Of a stretch of 11,964 nucleotides of DNA, positions 1 through 6,880 are shown piece after piece. Positions within the stretch are counted from its first letter, which is position 1, and each line of letters begins with the position of its first letter. Source of the stretch: Candidatus Thorarchaeota archaeon. GTDB taxonomy: Archaea > Asgardarchaeota > Thorarchaeia > Thorarchaeales > Thorarchaeaceae. The translations under genes and the position numbers were made by a program. The notes under the pieces were generated by a model. The model saw nothing but the letters and a program-made list of their open reading frames with translations. It was not told where the DNA came from and did no database searches. The stretch is from assembly GCA_023134215.1 (NCBI GenBank), contig JAGLUV010000035.1:1-11964 (forward strand). The letters run 5' to 3'.

Positions 1-194
1 CCATCAAGACGGAGTTCCTTTATCTTATCCTTGAGTATCTGTTGTCCTGGTTTGGAGCAGACATACTTGTAATCTTCTACGTGTGCCACTCCATCGATAT
101 CTTTGACAGCTTCCATAACGCGGTCGATATCCACTACACCCGCAATGTTTGATCCACAATGACAGATGAATACGCCAATTCTTCTCTCGGGCAT
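1..194 (-). CDS. hdrA: CoB-CoM heterodisulfide reductase subunit A (HdrA), N-terminal fragment
   Basis: The reverse strand reads from an ATG at 194 to the window edge, giving about 64 residues. The protein begins MPERRIGVFICHCGSNIAG, continues with a valine/aspartate-rich helix (VVDIDRVMEAVKDIDGV) and then EDYKYVCSKPGQ. This is the characteristic N-terminus of HdrA, the flavin- and iron-sulfur-containing subunit of soluble heterodisulfide reductase complexes, which bifurcate electrons between ferredoxin, a thiol/disulfide couple and hydrogenase or formate dehydrogenase. The two cysteines in CHCG and the one in YVC are typical of this N-terminal domain. A GGAG ribosome site lies about 7 bases before the ATG. 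The remaining roughly 600 residues, with FAD and ferredoxin domains, lie outside the window. The gene diverges from the ICMT-like gene. The identification rests only on the N-terminus, but the match is distinctive. Confidence 0.85.
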   Translation of the reverse strand, partial: MPERRIGVFICHCGSNIAGVVDIDRVMEAVKDIDGVAHVEDYKYVCSKPGQQILKDKIKELRLD

Positions 195-351
195 TCTATT
201 CTCCTCGTGTGCCGCGCATAGTCTTGGGGGCTGTGAGACTCGGCTCTCTCCAGCGTTTTCGAAAGGCCTAATAAAGGATTGCGGGTTGCGGAATGAAACC
301 CCGGCTCGCGATTCCCAAAACCAAATATGTCCTCTTGTCCTGTTTCAAAGA

Positions 352-1011
352 ATGCTGGATTTCGAAACTGCGGGGCCTATTGTAGGCGTGCTGGTCGTAG
401 TTGATGTGGCATTGCATATCTACATGGATATGAAAAAGATCCAGGGGAGAGGATTCTCCGCCATGAGAGAGCCCGATGCTGTTGTGCCCAAATCTGCTAT
501 GGTGGCAATCGCAGCTTCAACTCTGCTGGCCTTTGCCTTGGTTCTACTGATTCCGATTGCTTGGCTTACCTCGCACGGGTCAGTCCTTGTTCAATCGCTG
601 TTCCCTATTGCTGATAGTCCGGTTCTTCTCTGGTCAGGAGGACTAGTGACTCTGGGTGGGGGTGTGATACTCCACGGTTGGTCAAGACGGGTTCGACATT
701 TGCACGCATCTTCATGGACGATGACTGAGACGCACAAGCTTATCATGAAAGGGCCTTATTCTCGGATTCGGCATCCATCCTACTTGTCCTATATCCTGTC
801 CTTCATCGGACTCGTGCTCATGATGCCCTCTGTGGTAACAATCATGCTTCTTGTTGGTATTCCTGGGTACTATTCTGCAGCAGTGCGAGAGGAACAACTC
901 CTGATTTCCCACTTCGGCAATAACTATCGAAACTACATGATGAAAACCGGCCGGTTCGTACCCAAACTGAGAAAGCATGACTCGCTTAGAGATTATGTGG
1001 TTACGACATAG
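352..1011 (+). CDS. ICMT/phospholipid methyltransferase family membrane protein
   Basis: A 219-residue integral membrane protein of the isoprenylcysteine carboxyl methyltransferase / phospholipid methyltransferase superfamily, which uses S-adenosylmethionine. Hydrophobic segments lie at about residues 7-22, 47-70, 83-108 and 148-172. The conserved C-terminal signature is clear: GPYSRIRHPSYLSY, a hydrophobic pair of helices, then REEQLLISHFGNNYRNYMMKTGRFVP. In the family the RHP segment and the E-E/F-Y-Y-R pattern form the SAM-binding and catalytic region near the membrane face. The frame is open further upstream to 166, but that would overlap hdrA and adds 62 residues that do not look like protein; ATG 352 begins just before the first hydrophobic segment. 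No Shine-Dalgarno precedes it, so a leaderless or short-leader mRNA is likely. The substrate is unknown: prenylated protein, lipid or small thiol are all possible. Confidence 0.8.
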   Translation: MLDFETAGPIVGVLVVVDVALHIYMDMKKIQGRGFSAMREPDAVVPKSAMVAIAASTLLAFALVLLIPIAWLTSHGSVLVQSLFPIADSPVLLWSGGLVTLGGGVILHGWSRRVRHLHASSWTMTETHKLIMKGPYSRIRHPSYLSYILSFIGLVLMMPSVVTIMLLVGIPGYYSAAVREEQLLISHFGNNYRNYMMKTGRFVPKLRKHDSLRDYVVTT

Positions 1012-1030
1012 TAGGTCGCATTTACCAAAA

Positions 1031-1040
1031 CGATAAAAAG
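1031..1040 (+). promoter_or_regulatory. TATA-like element for GGGP synthase
   Basis: CGATAAAAAG lies 42-51 bases before the ATG at 1082, after the ICMT stop at 1011. With the usual archaeal spacing of about 25 bases, transcription would start near 1060-1065 and include the strong GGAGG ribosome site at 1070-1074. Assigned by position and sequence only. Confidence 0.5.
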
Positions 1041-1081
1041 TAAGATTCGACGCCAATCGTTTACCTCTTGGAGGAATTAAA

Positions 1082-1855
1082 ATGCATGGTAAGGTTTGGA
1101 GCTATATCACAGACAAGCTCGAGCGCGAGGGTGCCTTGCACATGTCCTTGCTGGATCCCGATCCTCTCAAGATGACAACCGAAACAGTCGTAGAAATGGC
1201 AAAGCTTGCTGAAGCAGCCGGTTCGGATGCTATCATGATAGGAGGCAGCACAGCATTCGGCATCATCGACGAATCCGTGAAGGCAATCACGGAAGCCGTG
1301 GACATACCCACGATACTCTTCCCAGGTAACCTTACGGGTGTATCAAAACATGCTGATGCGATGTACTTCATGAGCCTTCTGAATAGCACTAATCCGTACT
1401 GGATTATCGGGGCGCAAGCATTGGCCGCAGCTAACGTAAAAATCATCGGGATTGAAGCGATTCCAATGGCTTATCTCTTGGTGGCACCAGGGAAGACCGC
1501 TGCATGGGTTGGAGATGCTAAGGTGTTTCCACGGGAGAAGCCAAAGATTGCCCTGATGTATGCACTGGCAGCTGAGCTTCTCGGCTTCAAGTTAGTGTAT
1601 CTTGAAGCTGGCAGCGGCGCCGAGGGTAATGGAGTTCCCTCAGAGATGATCACTACTGTTTCGCAGTATGTGGACATTCCTGTGATTGTTGGTGGGGGCT
1701 TCAATGATGCCAAATCCGTTACTAATGCCATCAAGGCTGGTGCGTCAATTGTCGTTCAGGGCACCTATCTCGAGAAGAACGTCTTGGAAGACAAGGGTGC
1801 AGGTCTCAAGAAAATCGTGAAAGCACTGAAAGAGGCGGGCGCGAAGCGGGTCTAA
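1082..1855 (+). CDS. Geranylgeranylglyceryl phosphate synthase
   Basis: A 257-residue TIM-barrel enzyme that transfers geranylgeranyl from its diphosphate to sn-glycerol-1-phosphate, the first committed step of archaeal ether-lipid synthesis. Family motifs occur in order: SLLDPDP with the metal/substrate aspartates D25 and D27, GGST at 54-57, FPGN in the following strand, a NPYWIIGAQALA segment typical of the larger group II archaeal enzymes, YLEAGSGAEG, and VGGGF plus QGTY near the C-terminus, which form the phosphate-binding site. Length is normal for the family. The ATG start is set by a GGAGG site at 1070-1074. The enzyme is soluble but works at the membrane face. Its upstream neighbour is a membrane methyltransferase and its downstream neighbour a Roadblock protein; neither is an obvious pathway partner. 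The identification is secure. Family members that make heptaprenylglyceryl phosphate (PcrB type) are shorter and lack several of these segments. Confidence 0.95.
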   Translation: MHGKVWSYITDKLEREGALHMSLLDPDPLKMTTETVVEMAKLAEAAGSDAIMIGGSTAFGIIDESVKAITEAVDIPTILFPGNLTGVSKHADAMYFMSLLNSTNPYWIIGAQALAAANVKIIGIEAIPMAYLLVAPGKTAAWVGDAKVFPREKPKIALMYALAAELLGFKLVYLEAGSGAEGNGVPSEMITTVSQYVDIPVIVGGGFNDAKSVTNAIKAGASIVVQGTYLEKNVLEDKGAGLKKIVKALKEAGAKRV

Positions 1856-1886
1856 TGTGCAGCGCGAGGTATTTGTGCTGGTCATG

Positions 1887-1895
1887 TTTAAATAG
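1887..1895 (+). promoter_or_regulatory. TATA box for the Roadblock gene
   Basis: TTTAAATAG is a good archaeal TATA box, lying 31 bases after the GGGP synthase stop. Transcription would begin near 1918-1922, leaving a leader of about 25 bases that carries GGAGGA at 1929-1934. The position fits a separate transcript for the Roadblock gene. Confidence 0.65.
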
Positions 1896-1943
1896 TTGTC
1901 ATGATTTCAGGAACCGAAGCATGTCCACGGAGGATGAATATCA

Positions 1944-2336
1944 TTGTCCAGCAAGACTGAGTTGTTGAAAGCAATGCTGCTAGACCTCAGTCGTGCTTCT
2001 CAAGACAACGTGCAAGCAAGCATTATAATTTCGAGGTCGCAGGGTCTCACAATCTGTTCCTACTTTCCTGAGAGCATAGAATCTGGTGTTGTCCCCGACG
2101 AGGATATCATTGCCGGGCGATCCATGCAGATCCAGATGGAAACCAGGAAAGTCTTCGAACAACTGAAGCGCGGTCCATTCATCAGGATGCTCGTTGAAGG
2201 CGATAGTGGGTACATTATCATCTGTGATGCCGGTGAGAATGCCATACTTGCGGTTCTGACTAACAAGCGGGCCAACATTGGGTACATGTTTTTCATGATG
2301 ACTAGAATAGCTAGGCGCATCGAACAAATACTGTAG
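1944..2336 (+). CDS. Roadblock/LC7 domain protein
   Basis: A 130-residue single-domain protein of the Roadblock/LC7 (MglB, LAMTOR-like) superfamily. The pattern is N-terminal helix (LLKAMLLDLSRAS), strand pair ASIIISRSQGLTICSY, central helix (AGRSMQIQMETRKVFEQL), strands FIRMLVEGDSGYIIICDAG and NAILAVLTNKRANIG, and a C-terminal helix ending at the stop. The closing NxxAxLAVLTNKxANIG-like stretch is the most recognisable part. Such proteins dimerise and, in known cases, act as GTPase activators or scaffolds for Ras-like GTPases. They are unusually numerous in Asgard archaea, though present in other prokaryotes. The start is TTG, chosen because GGAGGA at 1929-1934 is correctly spaced from it; the first in-frame ATG, at 1974, would remove part of the first helix. 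No GTPase gene is in the window, so the partner is unknown. Confidence 0.85.
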   Translation: MSSKTELLKAMLLDLSRASQDNVQASIIISRSQGLTICSYFPESIESGVVPDEDIIAGRSMQIQMETRKVFEQLKRGPFIRMLVEGDSGYIIICDAGENAILAVLTNKRANIGYMFFMMTRIARRIEQIL

Positions 2337-2353
2337 AATCTCCATTCCAGCTA

Positions 2354-2361
2354 TTTTTTAT
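2354..2361 (+). promoter_or_regulatory. T-rich element: TATA-like site for map and/or Roadblock terminator
   Basis: TTTTTTAT lies 18 bases after the Roadblock stop and about 50 bases before the aminopeptidase start. Its position suits a TATA box with transcription starting near 2385-2390. Its run of six T is also what archaeal intrinsic termination uses, so it may end the upstream transcript as well. The two roles cannot be separated by sequence alone. Confidence 0.4.
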
Positions 2362-2407
2362 GGCTCTCGAATTTTCCCTCGAACTGTAATCAGGCGTGGT
2401 AAATACA

Positions 2408-3340
2408 ATGTCAGATGAAAAGCCAGATGCAAAGAAGGATAACGACGAAACTGAAGATGAATGGGCGAAATGGCGACAGGCAGGTGTTATAGCCAAAGCG
2501 GCGCTTAATATCGCTCGTCCCATGGTAAAGCCAGGAACCAAAGTAATTGACATAGTCGAATCTGTCGAGAAATACATCCTTGAGAATGCATCCGGCATGG
2601 CCTTTCCGTGCAATGTAGCACTCAACAGTGTCGCTGCACACTATACTTCTCCCCTAAATGACGAAACTGTGATTGAGGATGGTGACCTTGTGACAGTTGA
2701 CTGTGGAGCCCACATAGACGGTTGTATTTCAGATACTGCATTCACAATCGCGTTGAATCCCGAACATGAGGGCTTGGTGAAAGCCTCGGTGGATGCTACG
2801 AATGTTGCAATCAGGATGATGCGGCCGGGTGCCAAACTGAACACCATCGGTGCTCTCATCGAAGACACAATCAAGAGCGCTGGCTTCGAGCCTATCAAAC
2901 AGCTCAGCGGTCATCAGCTTCAGGAATACGAGCTACATTCAGAGAAGCAGGTGCCATGTGTTTCAGGTAAATCTGAAGTGAAGGTAGAAGAAGGTGAGAT
3001 CTACGCAATTGAAACCTTTGCTAGTACAGGTTCAGGTAATGTAACTGATCTCCCCAACCCTCTAATCTATCAGCTTCTGCCAATTAGAGTCCCTGTTCGA
3101 TTTAAAGGAACGAAACAGCTTCTCTCGATTGCTAGAAGGGAGTACAAGGAGTTTCCATTTGCCGAACGTTGGCTAGCTGAGAAAATGAAACATGCTACCC
3201 TCAAAATGGCTATTCGAGAGCTTTCGCAGAAAGGTGCTCTTATTTCGCACAACATACTTACTGAGGAGAAGGGCGAGTTAGTTTCCCAGCATGAACACAC
3301 GGTGATAGTCACGGAAAATGGACATGAGCAGACGACCTAG
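2408..3340 (+). CDS. map: Methionine aminopeptidase, type 2
   Basis: Removes the initiator methionine from nascent proteins. From ATG 2408 the protein has 310 residues, close to archaeal type 2 enzymes. All five metal ligands are in their expected motifs: D98 (VDCGAHIDG), D109 (SDTAFT), H169 (LSGHQL), E202 (AIETFAS) and E296 (SQHEHTVIV). The substrate-site histidines are also present: H78 in AAHYTS and H177 in ELHSEKQVP. The roughly 65 residues between about 220 and 285 form the helical insertion that separates type 2 from type 1 enzymes. A GTG at 2396, in frame, would add four residues; I prefer the ATG because the first 20 residues are already a low-complexity charged tail (DEKPDAKKDNDETEDE). 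That acidic/lysine tail is longer than in many archaeal homologues and probably disordered. Confidence 0.93.
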   Translation: MSDEKPDAKKDNDETEDEWAKWRQAGVIAKAALNIARPMVKPGTKVIDIVESVEKYILENASGMAFPCNVALNSVAAHYTSPLNDETVIEDGDLVTVDCGAHIDGCISDTAFTIALNPEHEGLVKASVDATNVAIRMMRPGAKLNTIGALIEDTIKSAGFEPIKQLSGHQLQEYELHSEKQVPCVSGKSEVKVEEGEIYAIETFASTGSGNVTDLPNPLIYQLLPIRVPVRFKGTKQLLSIARREYKEFPFAERWLAEKMKHATLKMAIRELSQKGALISHNILTEEKGELVSQHEHTVIVTENGHEQTT

Positions 3341-3414
3341 TGCCTTTTGCATCATGATTCGCTTTCTGAGCCCTTTAGCGCCTGTAAGATGTAGAATCCG
3401 TGCTGGGCTAAAAC

Positions 3415-3422
3415 GTTAAAAG
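3415..3422 (+). promoter_or_regulatory. TATA-like element for tfb
   Basis: GTTAAAAG, preceded by CTAAAAC, lies about 112 bases before the TFB start. With normal spacing, transcription would begin near 3445, inside the inverted repeat at 3431-3480, leaving a leader of about 90 bases. That is long for this window, where most leaders appear to be 10-40 bases. Confidence 0.4.
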
Positions 3423-3430
3423 TCCCTTTT

Positions 3431-3480
3431 GATATGTGTACTTTGGGTCAGGGAGACTGTCGCGACAACATACACATGTC
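3431..3480 (+). repeat. Inverted repeat with central palindrome upstream of tfb
   Basis: The arms GATATGTGTA (3431-3440) and TACACATGTC (3471-3480) are complementary at nine of ten positions, the tenth being a G-U pair in RNA. Between them lies a perfect 10-base palindrome, TGTCGCGACA (3458-3467). The structure spans the predicted transcription start of tfb. It could be an operator for a dimeric regulator or a structured 5' leader. The symmetry is seen directly; any function is inference. Confidence 0.55.
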
Positions 3481-3533
3481 CAGTGATATCTGGCACGTCT
3501 TTTCCCCCTCGCTAATCCAGTGGAGGTGCTGAA

Positions 3534-4502
3534 TTGGAGAACTCGCGTGGAGCTATCTCAGACAATGGCAAATCAGCAGGCAGTGATGTTGAGAGTCATG
3601 CATGTCCTGAGTGTGGGTCTAGCGCAGTTGTTGAGGATATCGCGCGAGGGGAACGTGTCTGTGGAGGATGCGGTCTTGTCCTCTCAGATCATCGTATCGA
3701 TACCGGTGCCGAATGGAGGGCATTCAGCTCTGAGGAAGGTGATGCCCGTAGTCGTGTTGGTGCTCCTATGAGATACACCGTCCATGATAAAGGACTATCC
3801 ACAGTCATTGACTGGCGGGATAGAGACCTTTCCGGACGCAAACTCACCCCTTCACGAAGATCCGAGATATACCGCCTCAGGAAGTGGCAAATTCGGTCGC
3901 GCGTTCATAGTTCGATGGACCGCAATCTTGCGCAGGCTATGTCGGAGCTGGAACGGTTATCATCCCAGCTTGGACTTCCTACACCAATCAGAGAACTTGC
4001 AGCACTCCTCTATCGCAAGTCAATCATGAAGAAACTGGTACGCGGTAGATCGATTGAGGCTATGGTGGCAGCTTGTCTTTATGCCGCATGCAGGATTCGG
4101 ATTAAGCCTCGTCCACTGGATGAAGTCGCGGATGCATCCCGTGTTAACAAGAAGAAGCTTGGTCAATGCTATCGGTTGCTTCTTCGCAGTTTGAATTTGA
4201 GAATCCCACTGAGCAGTCCTGTACACTATATATCTCGCTTCGCCTCGGAGCTAAGGCTCTCAAGCCCTGTTCAATTGAGAACTGTAGAGATTCTGAATCA
4301 AAGCCGAGCCATAGGTCTCACGATTGGACGTGACCCGCTGGGTTTGGCGGCAGCTGCAATCTATGTTGCATCAATCATGCTTGACGATCGTCGAACGCAG
4401 CGTGAAATCGCTGAGGTTGCTCGTGTCACAGAGGTCACGGTCCGTAATAGATACAAGGAGATTGTATCGAAGCTCAAAATTGACACGCTCAATTCTGTAT
4501 GA
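3534..4502 (+). CDS. tfb: Transcription initiation factor B (TFB)
   Basis: A 322-residue homologue of eukaryotic TFIIB. It bridges TBP at the TATA box and RNA polymerase. The N-terminal zinc ribbon has C24, C27, C43 and C46 (CPEC / CGGC). The B-reader region follows (GAEWRAFSSEEG, about 58-69), then a linker rich in basic residues, and two cyclin-like repeats at about 125-220 and 225-315. The C-terminal helix-turn-helix (QREIAEVARVTEVTVRNRYKEI, near 289-310) is the element that contacts the BRE. The start is TTG, fixed by GGAGGTG at 3522-3528. The 24 residues before the ribbon are longer than usual and look disordered. Archaea often have several TFBs, so this may not be the only copy. It converges on aIF1 across an 87-base gap. 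Confidence 0.96.
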   Translation: MENSRGAISDNGKSAGSDVESHACPECGSSAVVEDIARGERVCGGCGLVLSDHRIDTGAEWRAFSSEEGDARSRVGAPMRYTVHDKGLSTVIDWRDRDLSGRKLTPSRRSEIYRLRKWQIRSRVHSSMDRNLAQAMSELERLSSQLGLPTPIRELAALLYRKSIMKKLVRGRSIEAMVAACLYAACRIRIKPRPLDEVADASRVNKKKLGQCYRLLLRSLNLRIPLSSPVHYISRFASELRLSSPVQLRTVEILNQSRAIGLTIGRDPLGLAAAAIYVASIMLDDRRTQREIAEVARVTEVTVRNRYKEIVSKLKIDTLNSV

Positions 4503-4565
4503 CAGTGCTCATACAAGATTGGATGGATTTCCCTGATAGAAACTACATCTTACTATTAGTCCACA

Positions 4566-4582
4566 AGCGACCACTAGTCGCT
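4566..4582. terminator. Hairpin between convergent tfb and aIF1 genes
   Basis: AGCGAC (4566-4571) and GTCGCT (4577-4582) form a perfect six-pair stem with a five-base loop, located between the tfb stop at 4502 and the aIF1 stop at 4590. A hairpin in a convergent gap may help end or stabilise transcripts from both sides. It lacks an adjacent T-run on the plus strand, so the terminator role is weakly supported. Confidence 0.35.
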
Positions 4583-4589
4583 GCGAGCC

Positions 4590-4931
4590 CTATCTCCGGC
4601 CTCTCCTCTGGAAAGTCCAATCGACAATAACCATCTCTTCGGGGAAACCAAGTTTTCCCAATACTTGAGTTATGGTCCCACGATGGTCGCCCTGAAGTTC
4701 GACATGACCATGCTTGGCAGCTCCCCCGCACGCCAGTTTGCTCTTCAGTTTGGTCGCCATCTCACCAATGTCAATGGTCTTATCAAAGCCAGATACTACG
4801 GTGGTTAGCCTTCCCCACTTGCGGCGCTCGATGGTCACAGTGATTCTTGCTTCTTCCTGTGCTATCGTTTCACAAACACACAAGTCGGTGGGAAGTCCAC
4901 AGTTCGGACAAATGCCTCCTTCATCGCTCAC
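4590..4931 (-). CDS. Translation initiation factor aIF1 (SUI1/eIF1 family)
   Basis: A 113-residue SUI1-family protein that sits near the P site of the small ribosomal subunit and promotes accurate start-codon selection. An N-terminal zinc knuckle (CPNCGLPTDLCVCE) is followed by the SUI1 fold: RITVTIERRKWGRLTTVVSGFD, then LKSKLACGGAAKHGHVELQGDH, then VLGKLGFPEEMVIV. The KLACGG and ELQGDHR stretches are near-invariant family signatures. The frame is open upstream to an ATG at 5093, which would add 54 residues and overlap the divergent radical SAM gene. I chose the GTG at 4931 instead: it has an AGGAG site 11 bases before it, a good TATA box 63-70 bases before it, and begins directly at the family's usual N-terminus (MSDEGGICPNCG). 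Confidence 0.93.
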   Translation of the reverse strand: MSDEGGICPNCGLPTDLCVCETIAQEEARITVTIERRKWGRLTTVVSGFDKTIDIGEMATKLKSKLACGGAAKHGHVELQGDHRGTITQVLGKLGFPEEMVIVDWTFQRRGRR

Positions 4932-4993
4932 TAAATCAGTTACTCCTAATTCATTGCTGTAGCTTTGCGCTGAACTCTGTAGGTTAATTCTGA

Positions 4994-5001
4994 CATATAA
5001 G
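4994..5001 (-). promoter_or_regulatory. TATA box for aIF1
   Basis: Read on the minus strand the site is CTTATATG, a close match to the archaeal TATA consensus. It predicts transcription starting near 4970, inside the longer open frame, which is an independent argument that the true aIF1 start is the GTG at 4931 rather than an ATG at 5093. Confidence 0.6.
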
Positions 5002-5040
5002 TGCTTTCGGATAAGTGAATCATGAGCCGCTTTCTTTGAG

Positions 5041-5048
5041 CTAAAAAG
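5041..5048 (+). promoter_or_regulatory. TATA-like element for the radical SAM gene
   Basis: CTAAAAAG lies 34-41 bases before the ATG at 5082, so the predicted transcript has a leader of only about 10-15 bases. This agrees with the lack of a Shine-Dalgarno site in front of the gene. It is separate from the divergent aIF1 TATA box about 40 bases to the left. Confidence 0.5.
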
Positions 5049-5081
5049 AGTAAAGAACACAGTCACAATGCTTTCGTACTC

Positions 5082-6662
5082 ATGTCTGGGCAAGTTTTGA
5101 TAGTTGATGCATTGAGTGTTGGGTCCGGTCGTCGTGGAAGTTCGCGCGACTCAATTGGATGTGGTCCGCGCACAGTGGCTGGCGTAATGGAGACTCATGC
5201 GGTTCCCTGCAGAATCAAGAGAGCTGAGGATGTTCTATTTGCGAAAGGTCGAACTCGGGGGTTTGAACATCTAGCTATTAGCGCGATGACGATGGACTTG
5301 CCAGCTACTCTGAGCATTGCCACACAGTGGCGTTGGACACACCCCAGAGGAAGAATCATCGTCGGGGGACCAATTGCATCGAGGCCTCATGATGTTCTAA
5401 CGGAGATCCGGCCTGATGTACTCGTGATAGGAGAGGGGGAGGCAACCCTTGATGAGCTGCTCCTCGCTGGTTTTCTTGAGGAAAACATCGATTTAGCTCA
5501 GATTGCTGGGATTGGTTACATGAATGGTTCTTCTCCAGTTGTTACAGAACCTCGCAAGCTTCTTTCCGCCGCTGATATCTCCATACGGTATCAACCATCT
5601 CGTATTAGGATTGTAGACTACCCAGCATACCAAGCCAGCAGGGTTTACGTAGAAGCCATTCGCGGGTGTTCGAACTTCAGGCGGACATCTCTCACTCTGC
5701 CAGACGGTCGAAAGTGTTCCGACTGCAATAATTGTGACTCCGCTGATCCGCATGAACGGCTGGATTGTCCGGAGAACATTCCCCCTGGTTGTGGTTTCTG
5801 CAGTGTACCTGCAGTGTGGGGTTCTCCAAGAAGTCGGTCTCAGCAGTCCATTGTCAACGAGGTAAGAGAGCTCCTAGACTTGGGAGTTCACAGAGTTGTA
5901 CTGGAGGCTCCTGGCTTCCTAGACTACATGCGCGGGAGCGAACCACTCACCGATCCATGCCACCCTCCCGCCAATCTCGAAGCATTAACCAAGCTGCTAA
6001 AGGAACTCAAATCACTTCCTCAACTTTCTGAGGGAACGGCTCATCTATCCATTGAGAATCTAAAGGCGTGTTTGTTTACGGATGCAGTTGCAGACGTTTT
6101 CACAAAGCACCTCGGTGATACAGCCCCCAATATTGGCATTGAAACTGGCTCCGAACAGCATATGCGCCAAATTGGCAAGTGTGGTAGTCCTCAAGATGTA
6201 GTGAGAGCTGTTAGAATCGCAAAGGCTCATGGAATGTGTCCCTACGTTTACTTCATCTATGGCCTTCCTGGCGAGAGCTTGGCCACTGTGGAAGAGTCGG
6301 TCAAACTAATGCACCAACTAGACAAGGCAGGCGCCGCTCGAATCATAATGTATGGGTTCCGTGCCCTGCCGGGGTCAGCCTTTGAAGAATTTCAGGAACC
6401 TAACATGCGTGACCCTGGGGGGGAGCGCCTGCGAAAGGAAGCAAACCACATCAATCGTCGCAAGAAGGAAACCTATGTTGGCAGAGTGATACGGGGGATT
6501 GCTGCCGAACCATCTTGGAGCCGCCACGGTTATACTATGGTTTACCCTCTGGGTGATGGGCCACTCATGACAGTTCACGGCGGATATTCTCCTGGAGCCA
6601 TTGTGAATGTCAAAGTGATGGAGGTGTTGAGTGCCGGTCTGCTTGGCGGAGTGGTCGTTTAG
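5082..6662 (+). CDS. Radical SAM protein with split cysteine motif and C-terminal TRAM-like domain
   Basis: A 526-residue radical SAM enzyme. Residues 1-150 resemble the Rossmann-like B12-binding-type domain found in this superfamily (IIVGGPIASRPHDVL, VLVIGEGEATLDELL) but lack the DxHxxG cobalamin motif, so B12 binding is doubtful. The radical SAM barrel begins near 188. Its cluster motif is unusual: C196 (EAIRGC) is separated from C237 and C240 (PPGCGFCSVP) by 40 residues rather than three, and the insertion carries C212, C215, C218 and C229. Later core motifs are GIETGSE (352-358) and FIYGLPGE (391-398). Residues about 463-526 (YVGRVIRG ... GYSPGAIVNVKVMEV) resemble a TRAM domain, an RNA-binding fold of methylthiotransferases, so an RNA or ribosome-linked substrate is possible. 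The three-cysteine UPF0004 domain of those enzymes is absent. I recall similar uncharacterised archaeal proteins; reaction unknown. Confidence 0.82.
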   Translation: MSGQVLIVDALSVGSGRRGSSRDSIGCGPRTVAGVMETHAVPCRIKRAEDVLFAKGRTRGFEHLAISAMTMDLPATLSIATQWRWTHPRGRIIVGGPIASRPHDVLTEIRPDVLVIGEGEATLDELLLAGFLEENIDLAQIAGIGYMNGSSPVVTEPRKLLSAADISIRYQPSRIRIVDYPAYQASRVYVEAIRGCSNFRRTSLTLPDGRKCSDCNNCDSADPHERLDCPENIPPGCGFCSVPAVWGSPRSRSQQSIVNEVRELLDLGVHRVVLEAPGFLDYMRGSEPLTDPCHPPANLEALTKLLKELKSLPQLSEGTAHLSIENLKACLFTDAVADVFTKHLGDTAPNIGIETGSEQHMRQIGKCGSPQDVVRAVRIAKAHGMCPYVYFIYGLPGESLATVEESVKLMHQLDKAGAARIIMYGFRALPGSAFEEFQEPNMRDPGGERLRKEANHINRRKKETYVGRVIRGIAAEPSWSRHGYTMVYPLGDGPLMTVHGGYSPGAIVNVKVMEVLSAGLLGGVVV

Positions 6663-6736
6663 GGCGGCGACTTACCCGTTGTCTAAGGCAAAACTTCTTA
6701 TTGTCAACTTTGAGTGACCCCGGCTGGTGCTCTAGT

Positions 6737-6880
6737 ATGGTCTACACTTGCTTTTCCTGTAAGCACGAAGTTACGCCCGAAGGACTGAAGACATTGCCCG
6801 GCGTGAAGTGCCCCTACTGTGGTGGACGAATTCTGTACAAGGTTCGCCCTCCTGTTGTTAAGCGAGTTAAGGGAGTCTAG
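6737..6880 (+). CDS. rpo12: DNA-directed RNA polymerase subunit Rpo12 (RpoP)
   Basis: A 47-residue protein, homologue of eukaryotic Rpb12/Rpc10, which helps assemble the Rpo3/Rpo10/Rpo11 platform of archaeal RNA polymerase. The zinc-ribbon cysteines are C5 and C8 (YTCFSCKHEV) and the CPYCGGRILYK pair, followed by a basic tail (VRPPVVKRVKGV), exactly the family pattern and length. The only in-frame start is ATG 6737. It lies 74 bases after the radical SAM stop and may be cotranscribed, or use a weak T-rich TATA-like site near 6695-6703 (TTCTTATTG). A strongly T-rich stretch follows the stop. Confidence 0.93.
   Translation: MVYTCFSCKHEVTPEGLKTLPGVKCPYCGGRILYKVRPPVVKRVKGV

Noticed and set aside
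166..351. Upstream extension of the ICMT-like frame to an ATG at 166
   Set aside because: It overlaps the start of hdrA, and the 62 added residues are cysteine- and proline-scattered with no membrane or family features. ATG 352 begins at the first hydrophobic segment.
1102..1446. Minus-strand open frames opposite GGGP synthase and other plus-strand genes
   Set aside because: They lie wholly opposite strongly identified genes, have no family motifs, and arise from codon bias of the real genes.
3341..3533. RNA gene in the 193-base gap before tfb
   Set aside because: Apart from the inverted repeat and the TATA-like site I could find no tRNA-like or conserved RNA fold; a leader/operator explanation is simpler.
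3520..3771. An 83-codon plus-strand frame overlapping the TFB start
   Set aside because: It overlaps the zinc-ribbon coding region of TFB in another frame; TFB motifs and the GGAGGTG site clearly favour the TFB frame.
4932..5093. N-terminal extension of aIF1 to an ATG at 5093
   Set aside because: It would overlap the divergent radical SAM start and run through a good TATA box at 4994-5001. The family begins near the zinc knuckle, which the GTG at 4931 fits.
6663..6736. Possible extra gene or tRNA between the radical SAM gene and rpo12
   Set aside because: The 74-base gap shows no cloverleaf pairing and no open frame with a ribosome site.
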